Shown: piece after piece, positions 11,638-21,431 of the stretch
Numbering within the stretch: position 1 is the first letter of the stretch
Layout: each line of letters opens with the position of its first letter
Assembly (NCBI RefSeq): GCF_907164575.1
Contig: NZ_CAJQYY010000005.1
Coordinates: forward strand, 1-64,000
Direction: 5' to 3'
Origin: Paraburkholderia gardini
GTDB taxonomy: Bacteria; Pseudomonadota; Gammaproteobacteria; Burkholderiales; Burkholderiaceae
Length of the DNA stretch: 64,000 nt
The notes under the pieces: generated by a model
Seen by the model: only the letters and a program-made list of their open reading frames with translations
Databases searched by the model: none
What the model was told of the DNA's origin: nothing
Program-made: the position numbers and the translations under genes

Positions 11638-12579
11638 ATGATTCGCTTACCTGCACGCGAAACATGGCGCGCCTATGCAACCGCGTCCGCCCTCGCGCTC
11701 GGCACGACGTCCACGATGCTGGTGGCGCCGGCGCTGCTGCTCGGCACGACATCGGCTCATGCACAGGCCATCTACGCGACGCCCGACGCGGCGGCCAATG
11801 CCTTCGTCGACGCCCTCGCCCGCAACGATCACACGGAGATGCGACACGTTCTCGGCGACGACTACCCCCGCTTCATCCCGACCGAGTCTATCGGTCAGGA
11901 TGACATCCTCGCGTTCCTGGGCGCGTGGGCAAAGGAGCATCAAATCGTCACCGAGGCCGCGCCGCAGAACGGCCACACGACGGCCCATCTGGCCGTCGGC
12001 ACCGACGGCTGGACGCTGCCGATTCCGCTCGAGCAAACATCGAAAGGCTGGCGTTTCGATCCCCCTGCCGCACGGGACGAGATATTGACGCGACGCATCG
12101 GCCGCAATGAGCGTTCGGCCATGCTCACGTCGCTCGCCTACATCGATGCGCAGAACGATTACCACAACGTCACGCAGCACTACGCGCAGAAGTTCGTCAG
12201 TTCGTCGGGCAAACGCGACGGCCTGTACTGGGTCAGCGCGCCAGGTGAACCGGAAAGCCCGCTCGGACCGCTCGCCGCCACGATGCCCAACGGTATCAAC
12301 CCCGACGAGGCGTATCACGGGTATCACTACCGGATCCTCACGGCGCAAGGTTCGCACGCGAAAGGCGGCGCAGAGAGCTATGTGGAAGGTGGCGAGTTAA
12401 GCAAGGGTTTCGGCCTCGTGGCGTGGCCGGCGGAATACGGCAAGACTGGAGTGATGAGCTTCATCGTCAATCAGGACGGCCAGCTTTATCAGAAGAACCT
12501 CGGGCCGCGGACACCGCGCGCCGCGGCGGCCATCAAGTCGTTCGATCCTGATTCTTCCTGGCAGGCAACCCAGCCCTGA
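11638..12579 (+). CDS. Exported DUF2950-family protein
   Basis: The protein has 313 residues with a signal peptide ending at AHAQ. The start at 11638 is chosen because AAGGAG lies 6 nt upstream and MIRLPARETWRAY then leads into the hydrophobic segment. The mature part contains YATPDAAANAFVDALARND, GMNP-like and YHGYHYRIL segments typical of DUF2950, and ends in a region resembling a pentein-free beta domain with no catalytic motif I recognise. It is cotranscribed with the DUF3300 gene. The pair may build or modify an envelope structure, but no function is established from sequence. Confidence 0.85.
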   Translation: MIRLPARETWRAYATASALALGTTSTMLVAPALLLGTTSAHAQAIYATPDAAANAFVDALARNDHTEMRHVLGDDYPRFIPTESIGQDDILAFLGAWAKEHQIVTEAAPQNGHTTAHLAVGTDGWTLPIPLEQTSKGWRFDPPAARDEILTRRIGRNERSAMLTSLAYIDAQNDYHNVTQHYAQKFVSSSGKRDGLYWVSAPGEPESPLGPLAATMPNGINPDEAYHGYHYRILTAQGSHAKGGAESYVEGGELSKGFGLVAWPAEYGKTGVMSFIVNQDGQLYQKNLGPRTPRAAAAIKSFDPDSSWQATQP

Positions 12580-12607
12580 GTGTGTCCGGTCCTGCGGGAC
12601 GCGACGG

Positions 12608-12655
12608 TATAATGTGAGGCTTCGCAGCGGCGCAGATTCTGCGCCGCGCGCTTTT
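12608..12655 (+). other. TATAAT hexamer followed directly by a GC-rich hairpin and T-run
   Basis: A consensus TATAAT lies at 12608-12613. A 9-bp stem follows (GCGGCGCAG 12627-12635, CTGCGCCGC 12639-12647), with CTTTTCTT shortly after at 12651-12658. It is either the terminator of the DUF2950 gene with a chance TATAAT, or the folD promoter with an attenuator-like hairpin just after the start. The -35 region is poor. Confidence 0.4.
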
Positions 12656-12765
12656 CTTCACGTCGCATCGCGTGCCGGCGGACGTCACGACGCACCTATG
12701 TGCTCATGCGCCTGTCACGCATCCATCGCGCTCCCGTATTCCGAACCGCCCATTCTCGACCGACC

Positions 12766-13629
12766 ATGACAGCCACCCTCATCGACGGCAACGCCCTCTC
12801 CCGAACCTTGCGCGCCGACGTCGCCATACGCGCCGCTGTCCTCACCGCCCGCGGTCATCAGCCGGGTCTTGCGGTCGTACTCGTCGGCGACAATCCCGCG
12901 AGCGAAGTCTATGTCCGCAACAAGGTGAAGGCGTGCCAGGACAACGGTCTCTATTCTTCGTATGACCGGTTTCCGGCATCGTTGTCGGAAGCCGATCTGC
13001 TGGCCCGCATCGACGAACTGAACCACGATCCGAAAATTCACGGCATTCTGGTCCAGCTACCGCTGCCGTCGCATATCGACAGCCACAAGGTCATCGAAGC
13101 GATCGCGCCTGAAAAGGACGTCGACGGCTTTCACGTGGCCAACGCCGGTGCACTGATGACCGGCAAGCCGCTGTTTCGTCCGTGCACGCCGTATGGCGTG
13201 ATGAAGATGTTCGAAGCGTACGGTATCAACCTGAAAGGCGCGGAAGCCGTGGTGATCGGTCGTTCGAATATCGTGGGCAAGCCGATGGCGCTCCTGCTGC
13301 TCGAAGCCGGTGCGACCGTCACGATCTGCCACAGCAAGACCCGCGATCTCGCCGCGCACACACGTAACGCCGACGTGGTCGTCGCGGCAACAGGCCTGCG
13401 CAACATCCTGACGGCTGACATGGTGAAACCGGGTGCGACGGTCATCGACGTCGGCATGAATCGCGACGACGCCGGCAAGCTGTGCGGCGATGTCGACTTC
13501 GCGGGTGTCAGGGAAGTGGCCGGCCACATCACGCCAGTGCCGGGCGGCGTGGGGCCGATGACGATCACGATGCTGCTCGTCAACACGATCGAAGCGGCCG
13601 AACGCGCAGTAGCTCTGACTGCCGCGTGA
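12766..13629 (+). CDS. folD: Bifunctional methylene-THF dehydrogenase / methenyl-THF cyclohydrolase
   Basis: This cytoplasmic one-carbon enzyme interconverts 5,10-methylene-THF and 10-formyl-THF using NADP. It has 287 residues, the normal length. Signatures include [18 protein letters not shown] with the catalytic Lys, [28 protein letters not shown] in the Rossmann part and [10 protein letters not shown] near the C-terminus. The ATG at 12766 (MTATLIDG) is used rather than the upstream extension, which does not resemble the family. It is a single gene, flanked by a stem-loop downstream (13646-13677, TCCGGCAC/GTGCCGGA). Confidence 0.97.
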   Translation: MTATLIDGNALSRTLRADVAIRAAVLTARGHQPGLAVVLVGDNPASEVYVRNKVKACQDNGLYSSYDRFPASLSEADLLARIDELNHDPKIHGILVQLPLPSHIDSHKVIEAIAPEKDVDGFHVANAGALMTGKPLFRPCTPYGVMKMFEAYGINLKGAEAVVIGRSNIVGKPMALLLLEAGATVTICHSKTRDLAAHTRNADVVVAATGLRNILTADMVKPGATVIDVGMNRDDAGKLCGDVDFAGVREVAGHITPVPGGVGPMTITMLLVNTIEAAERAVALTAA

Positions 13630-13846
13630 AGTCACCCGGCGCCATTCCGGCACTGGATACCGCTGCATCGTGCCGGATACAGATAACGCGCCGAACCGCA
13701 CCGGGCAGATCAACTTCTGATAATTTGCTTCCTGACGGTTGGAAACGGCGTCTCCTGCCCCAATAACTTCCATGACGGGCGCGGGACGCGTTGCCACGAC
13801 CGCTCGCGCGTAGCCCTTTTTTGATCCGCGACAGACAGGAAGCCTT

Positions 13847-15961
13847 ATGTCATCTTCGTCAGCCAGTACCCGCCCGGACGCGGACAATCCGCTCCTCGAT
13901 TTCACCGATCTGCCGCGATTTGGCGAGATCCGTCCTGAACACGTCACCCCCGCGCTCGATGTGCTGCTCGCCAGCGCGACCGCTGCCGTCGAGCGCGCGA
14001 GCGCGCCGGTCACACCGGCTTCGTGGGCCGACGTCGTCGAACCCGTCGAACGCGCGACCGAACCGCTTTCACGCGCCTGGGGCGTGATCGGCCATTTGAA
14101 CGCGGTGGCCGATACGCCGGAACTGCGCGCGGTCCATGGTGAAAATCTGCCGCGCATGACTGAGTTCTGGTCGAGCGTCGGACAGAATCTCGCGCTCTAC
14201 GAGAAATACAAGGCACTCAATGCCAGCGCCGATTTCGCGTCGCTGACCGGCGAGCGCAAGAAGATTCTCGGCAACGCGTTGCGCGACTTCCGTCTGTCAG
14301 GCGCCGAGTTGCCCGAAGACCAGAAGCCACGCTTCGCGGCATTGCAGGAACGTCAGGCCGGGCTCTCGAAATCGTTCTCCGATCACGTGCTCGACGCAAC
14401 CAACGCATACGCATACATCGCGACGACCGCGACGGAGCTCGCTGGACTGCCGGAAGACGTCATCGAAGGCGCGCGTGAAGCGGCCCAGCGTGACGGCAAG
14501 GAAGGCTGGAAATTCACGCTGCATTTCCCGTCGTATTTTCCGGTGATGCAGTATTCGGAAAACCGCGCGATGCGCGAGACGATGTACCGCGCCTATTCGA
14601 CGCGCGCCTCGGAACTGGGCGCCGCGTACGGCAACGGCAAGGCCGAGTGGGACAACACGGCCGTCCTCGCCGAAGAACTGAAAGTGCGCGACGAAGAAGC
14701 GAAGATGCTGGGCTTCAGGAATTTCGCGGAAGTATCGCTGGCGCCCAAGATGGCAGAGTCGCCCGAACAGGTGATGGCGTTCCTCGAGGACCTCGCGACA
14801 CGCGCGCGCCCGCACGCGGAAGAGGACTGGAAGGCGTTGCGCGAGTTCGCTGCCAGCGAGCTTGGCCTGACCGGTATGCAACCGTGGGACATGACGTTCG
14901 CCGCTGAACGGCTGCGTCAGAAGCGCTACTCGTTCTCCGAGAACGAGGTCAAACAGTACTTCCCGGAAGACGCGGTGCTGAAGGGCCTGTTCAAGGTGAC
15001 GGAAACGCTGTTCGGCGTGCGCATCCGCCGTGACGAAGCGACGACGTGGCACCCGGACGTGCGTTTTTTCCGCGTCGAGAATCAGGATGGCGGGCTTGTC
15101 GCGCAGTTCTATCTCGATCTGTACGCACGCGAAGGCAAACGTGGCGGTGCCTGGATGGACGACGCGCGCACGCGTCGCAGGCGCGCAGAAGGCGATGTGC
15201 AGACACCTGTGGCATATCTCACGTGTAATTTCTCGGCGCCGGTCGGCGGCAAGCCGGCGTGCTTCACGCACGACGAAGTGATCACGCTGTTCCACGAGTT
15301 CGGTCACGGCCTGCATCACATGCTGACGCGCGTCGATGAACTGGGCGTGTCGGGCATCAACGGCGTCGAATGGGATGCCGTCGAACTGCCGTCGCAGTTC
15401 ATGGAGAATTTCTGCTGGGAGTGGGACGTACTGAGCGACATGACCTCGCACGTCGAGAGCGCGGCCCCGCTGCCGCGTCCGCTGTACGACAAGATGCTCG
15501 CCGCGAAGAATTTCCAGAGCGGCCTTGGCACGCTGCGGCAGATCGTCTTCTCGATGTTCGACATGTCGTTACACGTTGACTTCGACCCGTCCGGCGGGAA
15601 GAGCGCGAACGACCTTGCGCGCGAAATCAACGAGCGCTTCCACGTGATTCCGCAAGCTTCGTTCTCGCGCTGGCCGAACACGTTCAGTCATATCTTCGCC
15701 GGTGGTTACGCGGCGGGTTACTACAGCTACAAGTGGGCGGAAGTGCTGTCCGCCGACGCGTACGCAGCGTTTGAGGAAGCCGCGCAGGCGAAGAACGGCA
15801 GTGTGCTCGACGTGGCCACCGGCACGCGATATCGCAAGGAAATCCTCGAGGTTGGCGGCAGCCGGCCGGCAATGGAATCGTTCAAGGCGTTCCGCGGCCG
15901 CGAGCCGAATATCGACGCGTTGCTGCGTCATAACGGCATGACGCCAGGCGCTGCGCATTAG
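13847..15961 (+). CDS. prlC: Oligopeptidase A, M3-family zinc metallopeptidase
   Basis: This cytoplasmic endopeptidase degrades oligopeptides, including cleaved signal peptides. It has 704 residues, close to E. coli PrlC. The zinc site HEFGH lies at residues 483-487 (FHEFGHGLHHML) and the downstream Glu ligand in the NGVEWDAVELPSQFMENF region. The C-terminal GGYAAGYYSYKWAEVLSADAY segment is typical of M3 enzymes. An AGGAAG site precedes the ATG. A bidirectional terminator separates it from the convergent codA. Confidence 0.95.
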   Translation: MSSSSASTRPDADNPLLDFTDLPRFGEIRPEHVTPALDVLLASATAAVERASAPVTPASWADVVEPVERATEPLSRAWGVIGHLNAVADTPELRAVHGENLPRMTEFWSSVGQNLALYEKYKALNASADFASLTGERKKILGNALRDFRLSGAELPEDQKPRFAALQERQAGLSKSFSDHVLDATNAYAYIATTATELAGLPEDVIEGAREAAQRDGKEGWKFTLHFPSYFPVMQYSENRAMRETMYRAYSTRASELGAAYGNGKAEWDNTAVLAEELKVRDEEAKMLGFRNFAEVSLAPKMAESPEQVMAFLEDLATRARPHAEEDWKALREFAASELGLTGMQPWDMTFAAERLRQKRYSFSENEVKQYFPEDAVLKGLFKVTETLFGVRIRRDEATTWHPDVRFFRVENQDGGLVAQFYLDLYAREGKRGGAWMDDARTRRRRAEGDVQTPVAYLTCNFSAPVGGKPACFTHDEVITLFHEFGHGLHHMLTRVDELGVSGINGVEWDAVELPSQFMENFCWEWDVLSDMTSHVESAAPLPRPLYDKMLAAKNFQSGLGTLRQIVFSMFDMSLHVDFDPSGGKSANDLAREINERFHVIPQASFSRWPNTFSHIFAGGYAAGYYSYKWAEVLSADAYAAFEEAAQAKNGSVLDVATGTRYRKEILEVGGSRPAMESFKAFRGREPNIDALLRHNGMTPGAAH

Positions 15962-16106
15962 CCGGTGACGTGACGCTACCGGCGGCATCGGGCGTGGGGT
16001 TGCCCTGATGCCGTGCGGAGGTGCGGCATACCGGTGTGCGGCAGCAGGCATGGACGCGTCCTGCATTGCTTCTCATGTGCAGAGCGGCACGTCATGCGCT
16101 TTATGG

Positions 16107-16142
16107 AAAGCCTGCGATTGCTCACGCAATCACAGGCTTTTT
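16107..16142. terminator. Bidirectional terminator between prlC and codA
   Basis: AAAGCCTG-x-GATTGC pairs with GCAATC-x-CAGGCTTT around a TCAC loop, with one C/A mismatch. A-runs and T-runs flank both sides, so it can serve the two convergent genes. Confidence 0.85.
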
Positions 16143-16159
16143 CTCTATCCGCGGGCGCA

Positions 16160-17446
16160 TCAACGATGCAACCTGAAATCGACCGACGACGGCCGGTTTT
16201 CGAGCGTAAGCGTCGCTGTCGAGGCCGGCATACGACTGACCACCTTGCCACGCCGGATCACCGCGAGGCGCGCCGCACGCAGACGGATTGCCTCAGCGGG
16301 GTCGCGCGCATCGAGGACGACCAGATTTGCCTCGCAGCCAGGCTCGATGCCGTAGCCTTCCAGCCCGAGAATACGTGCTGCGTTGACCGTCACCGCATCG
16401 AAGCACGCGCGGATACCGTCCTGACTGGTCATCTGCGCGACGTGCAGGCCCATGTGCGCAACTTCGAGCATGTCGCCAGAACCGAGGCCATACCAGGGAT
16501 CCATCACGCAATCGTGACCAAACGCGACGTTGATGCCGGCCGCAAGCATCTCCGGCACGCGCGTCATGCCACGCCGCTTCGGATACGTGTCGCTGCGACC
16601 CTGCAACGTGATGTTGATCAACGGATTGGCGATCGCGGCAACGCCCGCTTCACGCATCAACGGCAGCAGTTTGCTGACGTAGTAGTTGTCCATCGAATGC
16701 ATCGACGTCAGATGCGAGCCCGTGACGCGTCCATGCAAACCGAGACGATGCGACTGCGCAGCGAGCGTTTCGATGTGACGCGACATGGGGTCGTCGGATT
16801 CATCACAATGCATGTCTACGCGCAATCCCTGCTCCGCCGCGTATTCACACAAAATACGCACCGACTCCGCGCCATCGGCCATGGTCCGTTCGAAATGCGG
16901 AATACCACCGACTACATCGACGCCCATCGATACCGCGCGCCTGAGGTTGTCAAATGCGCCCGCGCTGCGCAGCACGCCGTCCTGTGGGAACGCGACCAGC
17001 TGCATGTCCAGATACGGCGCGACACGGCGCTTCACTTCGAGTAGCGCTTCCACGGCAAGGAGACGTGGATCGCAGATGTCCACGTGTGTGCGAATGGCCA
17101 GCAGCCCGCGCGCGACCGCCCAGTCGCAATACTGCAGCGCACGCTCGATCAGCGCCTCCTGGGTGAGCTGCGGCTTGAGCTCGCCCCAGAGCGCGATGCC
17201 TTCCAGCAATGTGCCCGAAGCATTCACGCGCGGCAGGCCATACGACAGCGTCGCATCCATATGGAAATGCGGATCGACGAAAGGTGGCGTGACGAGCGCG
17301 CCCGCGGCGTCGATTTCTTCCGGTGCGATGGCGGCAAGGCGCGGCTCAACGGTATGAATGCGACCCGCCTCGATGCCGATATCGACAGGTTCATTGCGAC
17401 CCGGGAGATGCCCCGGCAGGACAGCACGACGAATGATCAGGTCCAT
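16160..17446 (-). CDS. codA: Cytosine deaminase / amidohydrolase
   Basis: This cytoplasmic metal-dependent amidohydrolase probably converts cytosine to uracil in pyrimidine salvage. It has 428 residues, as in E. coli CodA. Metal ligands H60 and H62 lie in DPHFHMDATLSYG. Further signatures are VDMHCDESDD and the GHDCVMDPWY segment carrying the catalytic Asp. I use the ATG at 17446 because AAAGGAG lies just upstream; the frame remains open for 16 more codons without support. No codB permease is next to it. A related isocytosine or creatinine-type deaminase cannot be excluded. Confidence 0.85.
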   Translation of the reverse strand: MDLIIRRAVLPGHLPGRNEPVDIGIEAGRIHTVEPRLAAIAPEEIDAAGALVTPPFVDPHFHMDATLSYGLPRVNASGTLLEGIALWGELKPQLTQEALIERALQYCDWAVARGLLAIRTHVDICDPRLLAVEALLEVKRRVAPYLDMQLVAFPQDGVLRSAGAFDNLRRAVSMGVDVVGGIPHFERTMADGAESVRILCEYAAEQGLRVDMHCDESDDPMSRHIETLAAQSHRLGLHGRVTGSHLTSMHSMDNYYVSKLLPLMREAGVAAIANPLINITLQGRSDTYPKRRGMTRVPEMLAAGINVAFGHDCVMDPWYGLGSGDMLEVAHMGLHVAQMTSQDGIRACFDAVTVNAARILGLEGYGIEPGCEANLVVLDARDPAEAIRLRAARLAVIRRGKVVSRMPASTATLTLENRPSSVDFRLHR

Positions 17447-17775
17447 CAGCGGCTCCTTTGATTGCCTCGATTCTAACGACGTCAGAAGGCGCATGGAACC
17501 CGTTTACCCATCTGGACAAGGTCACGGCGTGCTTCGGAACGTGGACCGGTGAAACAGCGATCGCAGGTCCTGTGCACGCGTGTGTCGATCGACCACTCCG
17601 TGGAAAGCTGGCCTGGCACTATTCCTGTTTTAGAAATGCGCGATTTAGCTGGAGCAAGGAAATGAGCGAGCTACTGAATGGCTCACTGACATGGCATTCC
17701 GCTTCTACCGTATCAAGCGGGTATCGATAAACTGAACGTATGGAAGAGATCGCGCCAACATATCTGCTGGACGCA
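17447..17775. other. Gene-free gap upstream of codA
   Basis: Apart from the codA ribosome site at its left edge I see no gene, RNA or convincing repeat here. The codA promoter must lie within it, but no clear -35/-10 pair stands out. Confidence 0.5.
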
Positions 17776-17804
17776 CAAAACAAAAACCCGCCGAAGCGGG
17801 TTTT
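17776..17804 (-). terminator. Terminator of the initiator tRNA gene
   Basis: On the minus strand AAAACCCGC and GCGGGTTTT form a 9-bp stem around a TTCG tetraloop and run into further T residues. It lies 62 bp downstream of the tRNA. Confidence 0.85.
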
Positions 17805-17866
17805 GCTGACGACAGGGTCGCCGGATTGATGCATTGCCTTGACGGTGAAAACGACAAGACGATATT

Positions 17867-17943
17867 TGGTTGCGGGGACAGGATTTGAACCTGTGACCTT
17901 CGGGTTATGAGCCCGACGAGCTGCCAGACTGCTCCACCCCGCG
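17867..17943 (-). tRNA. Initiator tRNA-fMet (anticodon CAT)
   Basis: The 77-nt gene encodes its CCA end and reads, on the minus strand, CGCGGGGTGGAGCAGT at its 5' end. The anticodon loop is CTCATAA in a stem with three consecutive G-C pairs (GGG/CCC). The first base is C opposite A72, an unpaired end. The C1-A72 mismatch and the three G-C pairs are hallmarks of initiator tRNA. A terminator follows. Confidence 0.97.
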
Positions 17944-18011
17944 TCAGAGGAAGCGAATTGTACTGGCGCACCCACGGAACGTCAAACAGTCATGTAAATT
18001 ATTTCGCATGC

Positions 18012-18299
18012 TCACAGATCGGCTACGGTCGCGCCTTCGATTTTTCCGTCGATGATGTCTTCGCCATACCGGCTTGCGCTGCGTTTGGCCACGCCGAAAT
18101 CGGAAAACGTCAGTTGACGCGAGAGCCGAAATACGCGGCTTGCCTTCGAGCCGCTGATCGCGCCCGGACGGCAGACGCGCACTGCGACGTCATAACCTTC
18201 CGCGTGTTTCTTGTGGCCGTCGAACTTGTTGAATTCCCGCGAGAAAACAAGCGGATGCACTTCGAAGTCCTTGTAAATGGCAGGATAGAGCTCGGCCAT
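18012..18299 (-). CDS. Conserved small protein of unknown function (95 aa)
   Basis: The protein begins MAELYPAIYKDFEVHPLVFS and continues with a short basic region and a C-terminal helix-rich part. It has no signal peptide or membrane segment. An AGGGG sequence about 6 nt upstream supports the ATG at 18299; a longer form from 18326 is possible. It stands alone between the tRNA and xthA. I do not recognise a family; codon use looks like the neighbours, which favours a real gene. Confidence 0.65.
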   Translation of the reverse strand: MAELYPAIYKDFEVHPLVFSREFNKFDGHKKHAEGYDVAVRVCRPGAISGSKASRVFRLSRQLTFSDFGVAKRSASRYGEDIIDGKIEGATVADL

Positions 18300-18494
18300 G
18301 ATGTGCCCCTGAAACGTGAGTGTCACCCCACTATACGCTGCGCGATGCCAGGCCCCGACAATTATTTACCCTGATGACGACGCGTCCTTGCCGGGTCTGT
18401 GCGACGTTCGTCTTGATGCACACCGGAAGGAATCCAGCCACGCGCCACCTTCATGTAAACTCCTGCTCATCGCGCCCGCACTCTTCGACATCGA

Positions 18495-19271
18495 ATGAAA
18501 ATCGCCACCTGGAATGTGAACTCGCTGAAGGTTCGCCTGCAGCATGTAACCGACTGGCTCGAAACGAGCCAGGCCGACGTTCTGTGTCTGCAGGAACTCA
18601 AGCTTCCCGACGAAAAATTTCCGCGTGCGGAACTCGAGGCCAAAGGTTATCGAAGCTGGTTCGCCGGTCAGAAAACCTACAACGGCGTCGGCATCCTCGT
18701 GCGCGATGGACTTGCCGTCGACGAGACCTCGATCGTGCGCAACATCCCTGGTTTCGAGGACCCGCAGCAACGTGTGATCGCCGCGACCATCGAAGGCGTG
18801 CGCATTATTTCGGCGTATTTTCCGAACGGCCAGGCGCCAGGCACCGACAAATTCGCCTACAAACTGCGCTGGCTCGACGCGCTTCACGACTGGGTCTCGG
18901 GTGAACTCACGCAGCACCCGAAGCTCGCCCTGCTCGGCGACTACAACATCGCTCCTGAAGATCGCGACGTGCACGATCCGAAGGCGTGGGAAGGACAGAA
19001 TCTTGTTTCGCCGGAAGAGCGCGCGCAGTTCGTACGGCTCGTCGAACTGGGTCTGGTGGATGCCTTCCGGAAATTCGAACACCCGGAGAAGACCTTCACG
19101 TGGTGGGACTACCGGATGCTCGCATTCCGTCGCAACGCGGGCGTTCGCATCGACCATATCCTGCTCTCGAACGTGCTCGCCGGTTCGTGCACGTCATGCG
19201 ATGTCGATCGCGTTCCGCGCAAATGGGATCAGCCGTCCGACCATGCGCCGGTTGTCGCGCAGATCGGCTGA
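18495..19271 (+). CDS. xthA: Exodeoxyribonuclease III
   Basis: This Mg-dependent AP endonuclease and 3'-5' exonuclease acts in base-excision repair. It has 258 residues, the family length. It shows the endonuclease/exonuclease/phosphatase fold signatures: MKIATWNVNSLKVRLQ, LCLQELKLPD with the catalytic Glu, LLGDYNIAPEDRDV, and the C-terminal RIDHILLS and PSDHAPV with the catalytic Asp-His. It is a single gene with no operon partner. Confidence 0.96.
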   Translation: MKIATWNVNSLKVRLQHVTDWLETSQADVLCLQELKLPDEKFPRAELEAKGYRSWFAGQKTYNGVGILVRDGLAVDETSIVRNIPGFEDPQQRVIAATIEGVRIISAYFPNGQAPGTDKFAYKLRWLDALHDWVSGELTQHPKLALLGDYNIAPEDRDVHDPKAWEGQNLVSPEERAQFVRLVELGLVDAFRKFEHPEKTFTWWDYRMLAFRRNAGVRIDHILLSNVLAGSCTSCDVDRVPRKWDQPSDHAPVVAQIG

Positions 19272-19352
19272 ACACGCACGCACACCCGCACGCGCACGCG
19301 TGCTGCGCTCAACGCTTCGCGGCGCGCGTCAGCTGGGAACGAACGCTGAGCG

Positions 19353-21431
19353 TTACGACGTCAGCCGCGACGACAGAAACCCGAACACCATTGCATCGTA
19401 AGCGGCACGCTCCAGCGCATCGGAACCCGAACCGTGTCCGCCGTCGGTGTTCTCCCAGTACCAGACGTCCGCGTGACCCCACGCCTGCATGCGCGCCACC
19501 ATCTTGCGTGCGTGCCCAGGATGCACACGATCGTCGCTCGTCGATGTCGTGAACAGCACGGCCGGATACTTCACGTTCGCCGACACACGGTGATACGGCG
19601 AGTACGCCGCAAGCGCACGCGCTTCGTGCGGATCGTCGGGGTCGCCATATTCGTCCATCCACGACGCACCCGCGTGCAACAGGTGATATCGCTGCATGTC
19701 GAGCAGCGGCACCTCGCACACGACAGCACCGAAGAGTTCCGGACGTTGCGTCATGCACGCGGCGACAAGCAGGCCGCCGTTACTGCCACCCTGAATGCCG
19801 AGCTGCGCCGCGGTTGTCACGCCGTCGGAAATCAACGCTTCAGCGACGGCGATAAAGTCGTCGAACGCGCGTTGCCGATGTTCGCGCTGCGCGGCCAGAT
19901 GCCATTGCGTCCCGTACTCGCCACCGCCACGGATATGTGCAACCACATAGATGCCGCCCTGCTCCAGCCAGCCGATACCCGGACTCACGAGATAGTCCGG
20001 CGTCAGCGGGACAGCAAAGCCGCCATAGCCTGTCAGCAGACACGGACTCGCAACCGAAGTCGGCGTATCCAGGATGCGCCGCGCGCCGACGACGGTATAC
20101 GGCACCCGCGTGCCGTCTTTCGACTGCGCGTATTCGCGTTTCACCGTGAGCGGCGCGGCGTCGAACTGCGTGGGCCAGCGATCCAGCACGGTCCATGCAG
20201 TCAGCTCTTCCTGTGCGAGATCGGCGAGACAGTATTCGGGAGGTTGCAGATAATCGTCGACGTCGACGTAAACTTCATCGTTGAGCGTGGCCTCGATCGG
20301 CGAGACATCCACCTGCGATGTTTCGCGCGACGGAAACGTGCGCGATTCCCAACGCCACTCGCTGTCGACCGATTGCAGCGGTTGCCAGAGCAGCGTACGG
20401 CTTTCGACATCGTCGAGGTACGACACGATCAGCATGTTGAGCGAATGCGTCCACTCACAGGCGGACGTGAGCGGTGTCGGCGTGAAAAGCGGCACGAATT
20501 GCCGGTTCCCCGCGAGAAATGCAGTCTCACGGATCGCGAGCAACGCGCCACCTGCATGAACGACGCCATCACACTTCCAGTCGAGACGCGGTTCGAGCAG
20601 CAGCCAGCCGTGCCAGCCGCCCACCGAAACGTGCGACGGCACGTCGTAGCGCTGCCACACGCCCTTCGCGTCGGGCCAGTACGTGTGCGAATCGAAGAAA
20701 TCGACATCACGCACCGCGGAATGACGCTGCTCGACGGGGTCGTAATGCGCCTCCACGCCGATGTCGTCGAATTCACCGGCGAAGACAACCGGTGCATTGT
20801 CGAGCGCGGTGCCTCGCACCCAGCGGCGGACCTCACGCGGATAACCCGAGCGCGTGAGCGTTGTGTCGCCATTGTCCCAGCCGACATACAACGTATCCCG
20901 ATCGATCCACGATGCCGTGTGCTTGCCCGCCACCGCAATCGTGAAGCCGTCTGACACGAAGCGCTGATTGTCGATGTCGAACTCGCGCACGATCGTCGCG
21001 TCGGATCCGCCCGGCGACAGGGCGATCAGCGCGCGGTCACCGTCCGGATACAGGATGTCGATATCGGCGCAGACCCACGGCGTGGCTTCGGCGTCGCCCA
21101 GCGCGTCGAAGTCGAGCAGGTTTTGCCATTGCGGCGAACCATTGCGCCAGCTTGCCCAGGACGTACGTCGCCAGAGACCCTTTGGATTGCGATCGTCCTG
21201 CCAGAAGTCATATGCCCAGTCTTTCCAGCGGCTCGGAATAACCGGCCGCTCGCGCGGCAGATACGCGCTTGCGAGGCGCTGCGTCAGCGCGTCGAAACGC
21301 TCGCCGTTGCGCCATGCGGCACTCGTGCGTGCATTCTGTTCGCCGACCCACGCCATGGACGCGGAATCGTGAAGCGCTTCGAGATGGATGAACGGATCAG
21401 TACTGCGAGGCCAGGAACGCGCTGCGGGCAT
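19353..21431 (-). CDS. Prolyl oligopeptidase-family serine peptidase (S9)
   Basis: This is a probable cytoplasmic peptidase of 692 residues. The N-terminal part (about 1-420) is a beta-propeller and the C-terminal part an alpha/beta hydrolase. The catalytic Ser is S550 in GGSNGG, the Asp lies in STSDDRVHPGH and His is H666 in DGGHGSG. No signal peptide is visible. The ribosome site is weak. It lies convergent to xthA and downstream of the ntrC terminator, so it is probably transcribed alone. Whether it is a true prolyl oligopeptidase or another S9A enzyme is not decided. Confidence 0.88.
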   Translation of the reverse strand: MPAARSWPRSTDPFIHLEALHDSASMAWVGEQNARTSAAWRNGERFDALTQRLASAYLPRERPVIPSRWKDWAYDFWQDDRNPKGLWRRTSWASWRNGSPQWQNLLDFDALGDAEATPWVCADIDILYPDGDRALIALSPGGSDATIVREFDIDNQRFVSDGFTIAVAGKHTASWIDRDTLYVGWDNGDTTLTRSGYPREVRRWVRGTALDNAPVVFAGEFDDIGVEAHYDPVEQRHSAVRDVDFFDSHTYWPDAKGVWQRYDVPSHVSVGGWHGWLLLEPRLDWKCDGVVHAGGALLAIRETAFLAGNRQFVPLFTPTPLTSACEWTHSLNMLIVSYLDDVESRTLLWQPLQSVDSEWRWESRTFPSRETSQVDVSPIEATLNDEVYVDVDDYLQPPEYCLADLAQEELTAWTVLDRWPTQFDAAPLTVKREYAQSKDGTRVPYTVVGARRILDTPTSVASPCLLTGYGGFAVPLTPDYLVSPGIGWLEQGGIYVVAHIRGGGEYGTQWHLAAQREHRQRAFDDFIAVAEALISDGVTTAAQLGIQGGSNGGLLVAACMTQRPELFGAVVCEVPLLDMQRYHLLHAGASWMDEYGDPDDPHEARALAAYSPYHRVSANVKYPAVLFTTSTSDDRVHPGHARKMVARMQAWGHADVWYWENTDGGHGSGSDALERAAYDAMVFGFLSSRLTS

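Noticed and set aside
12580..12765. THF riboswitch upstream of folD
   Set aside because: Only one hairpin is seen directly after a TATAAT; the conserved riboswitch core is not recognisable.
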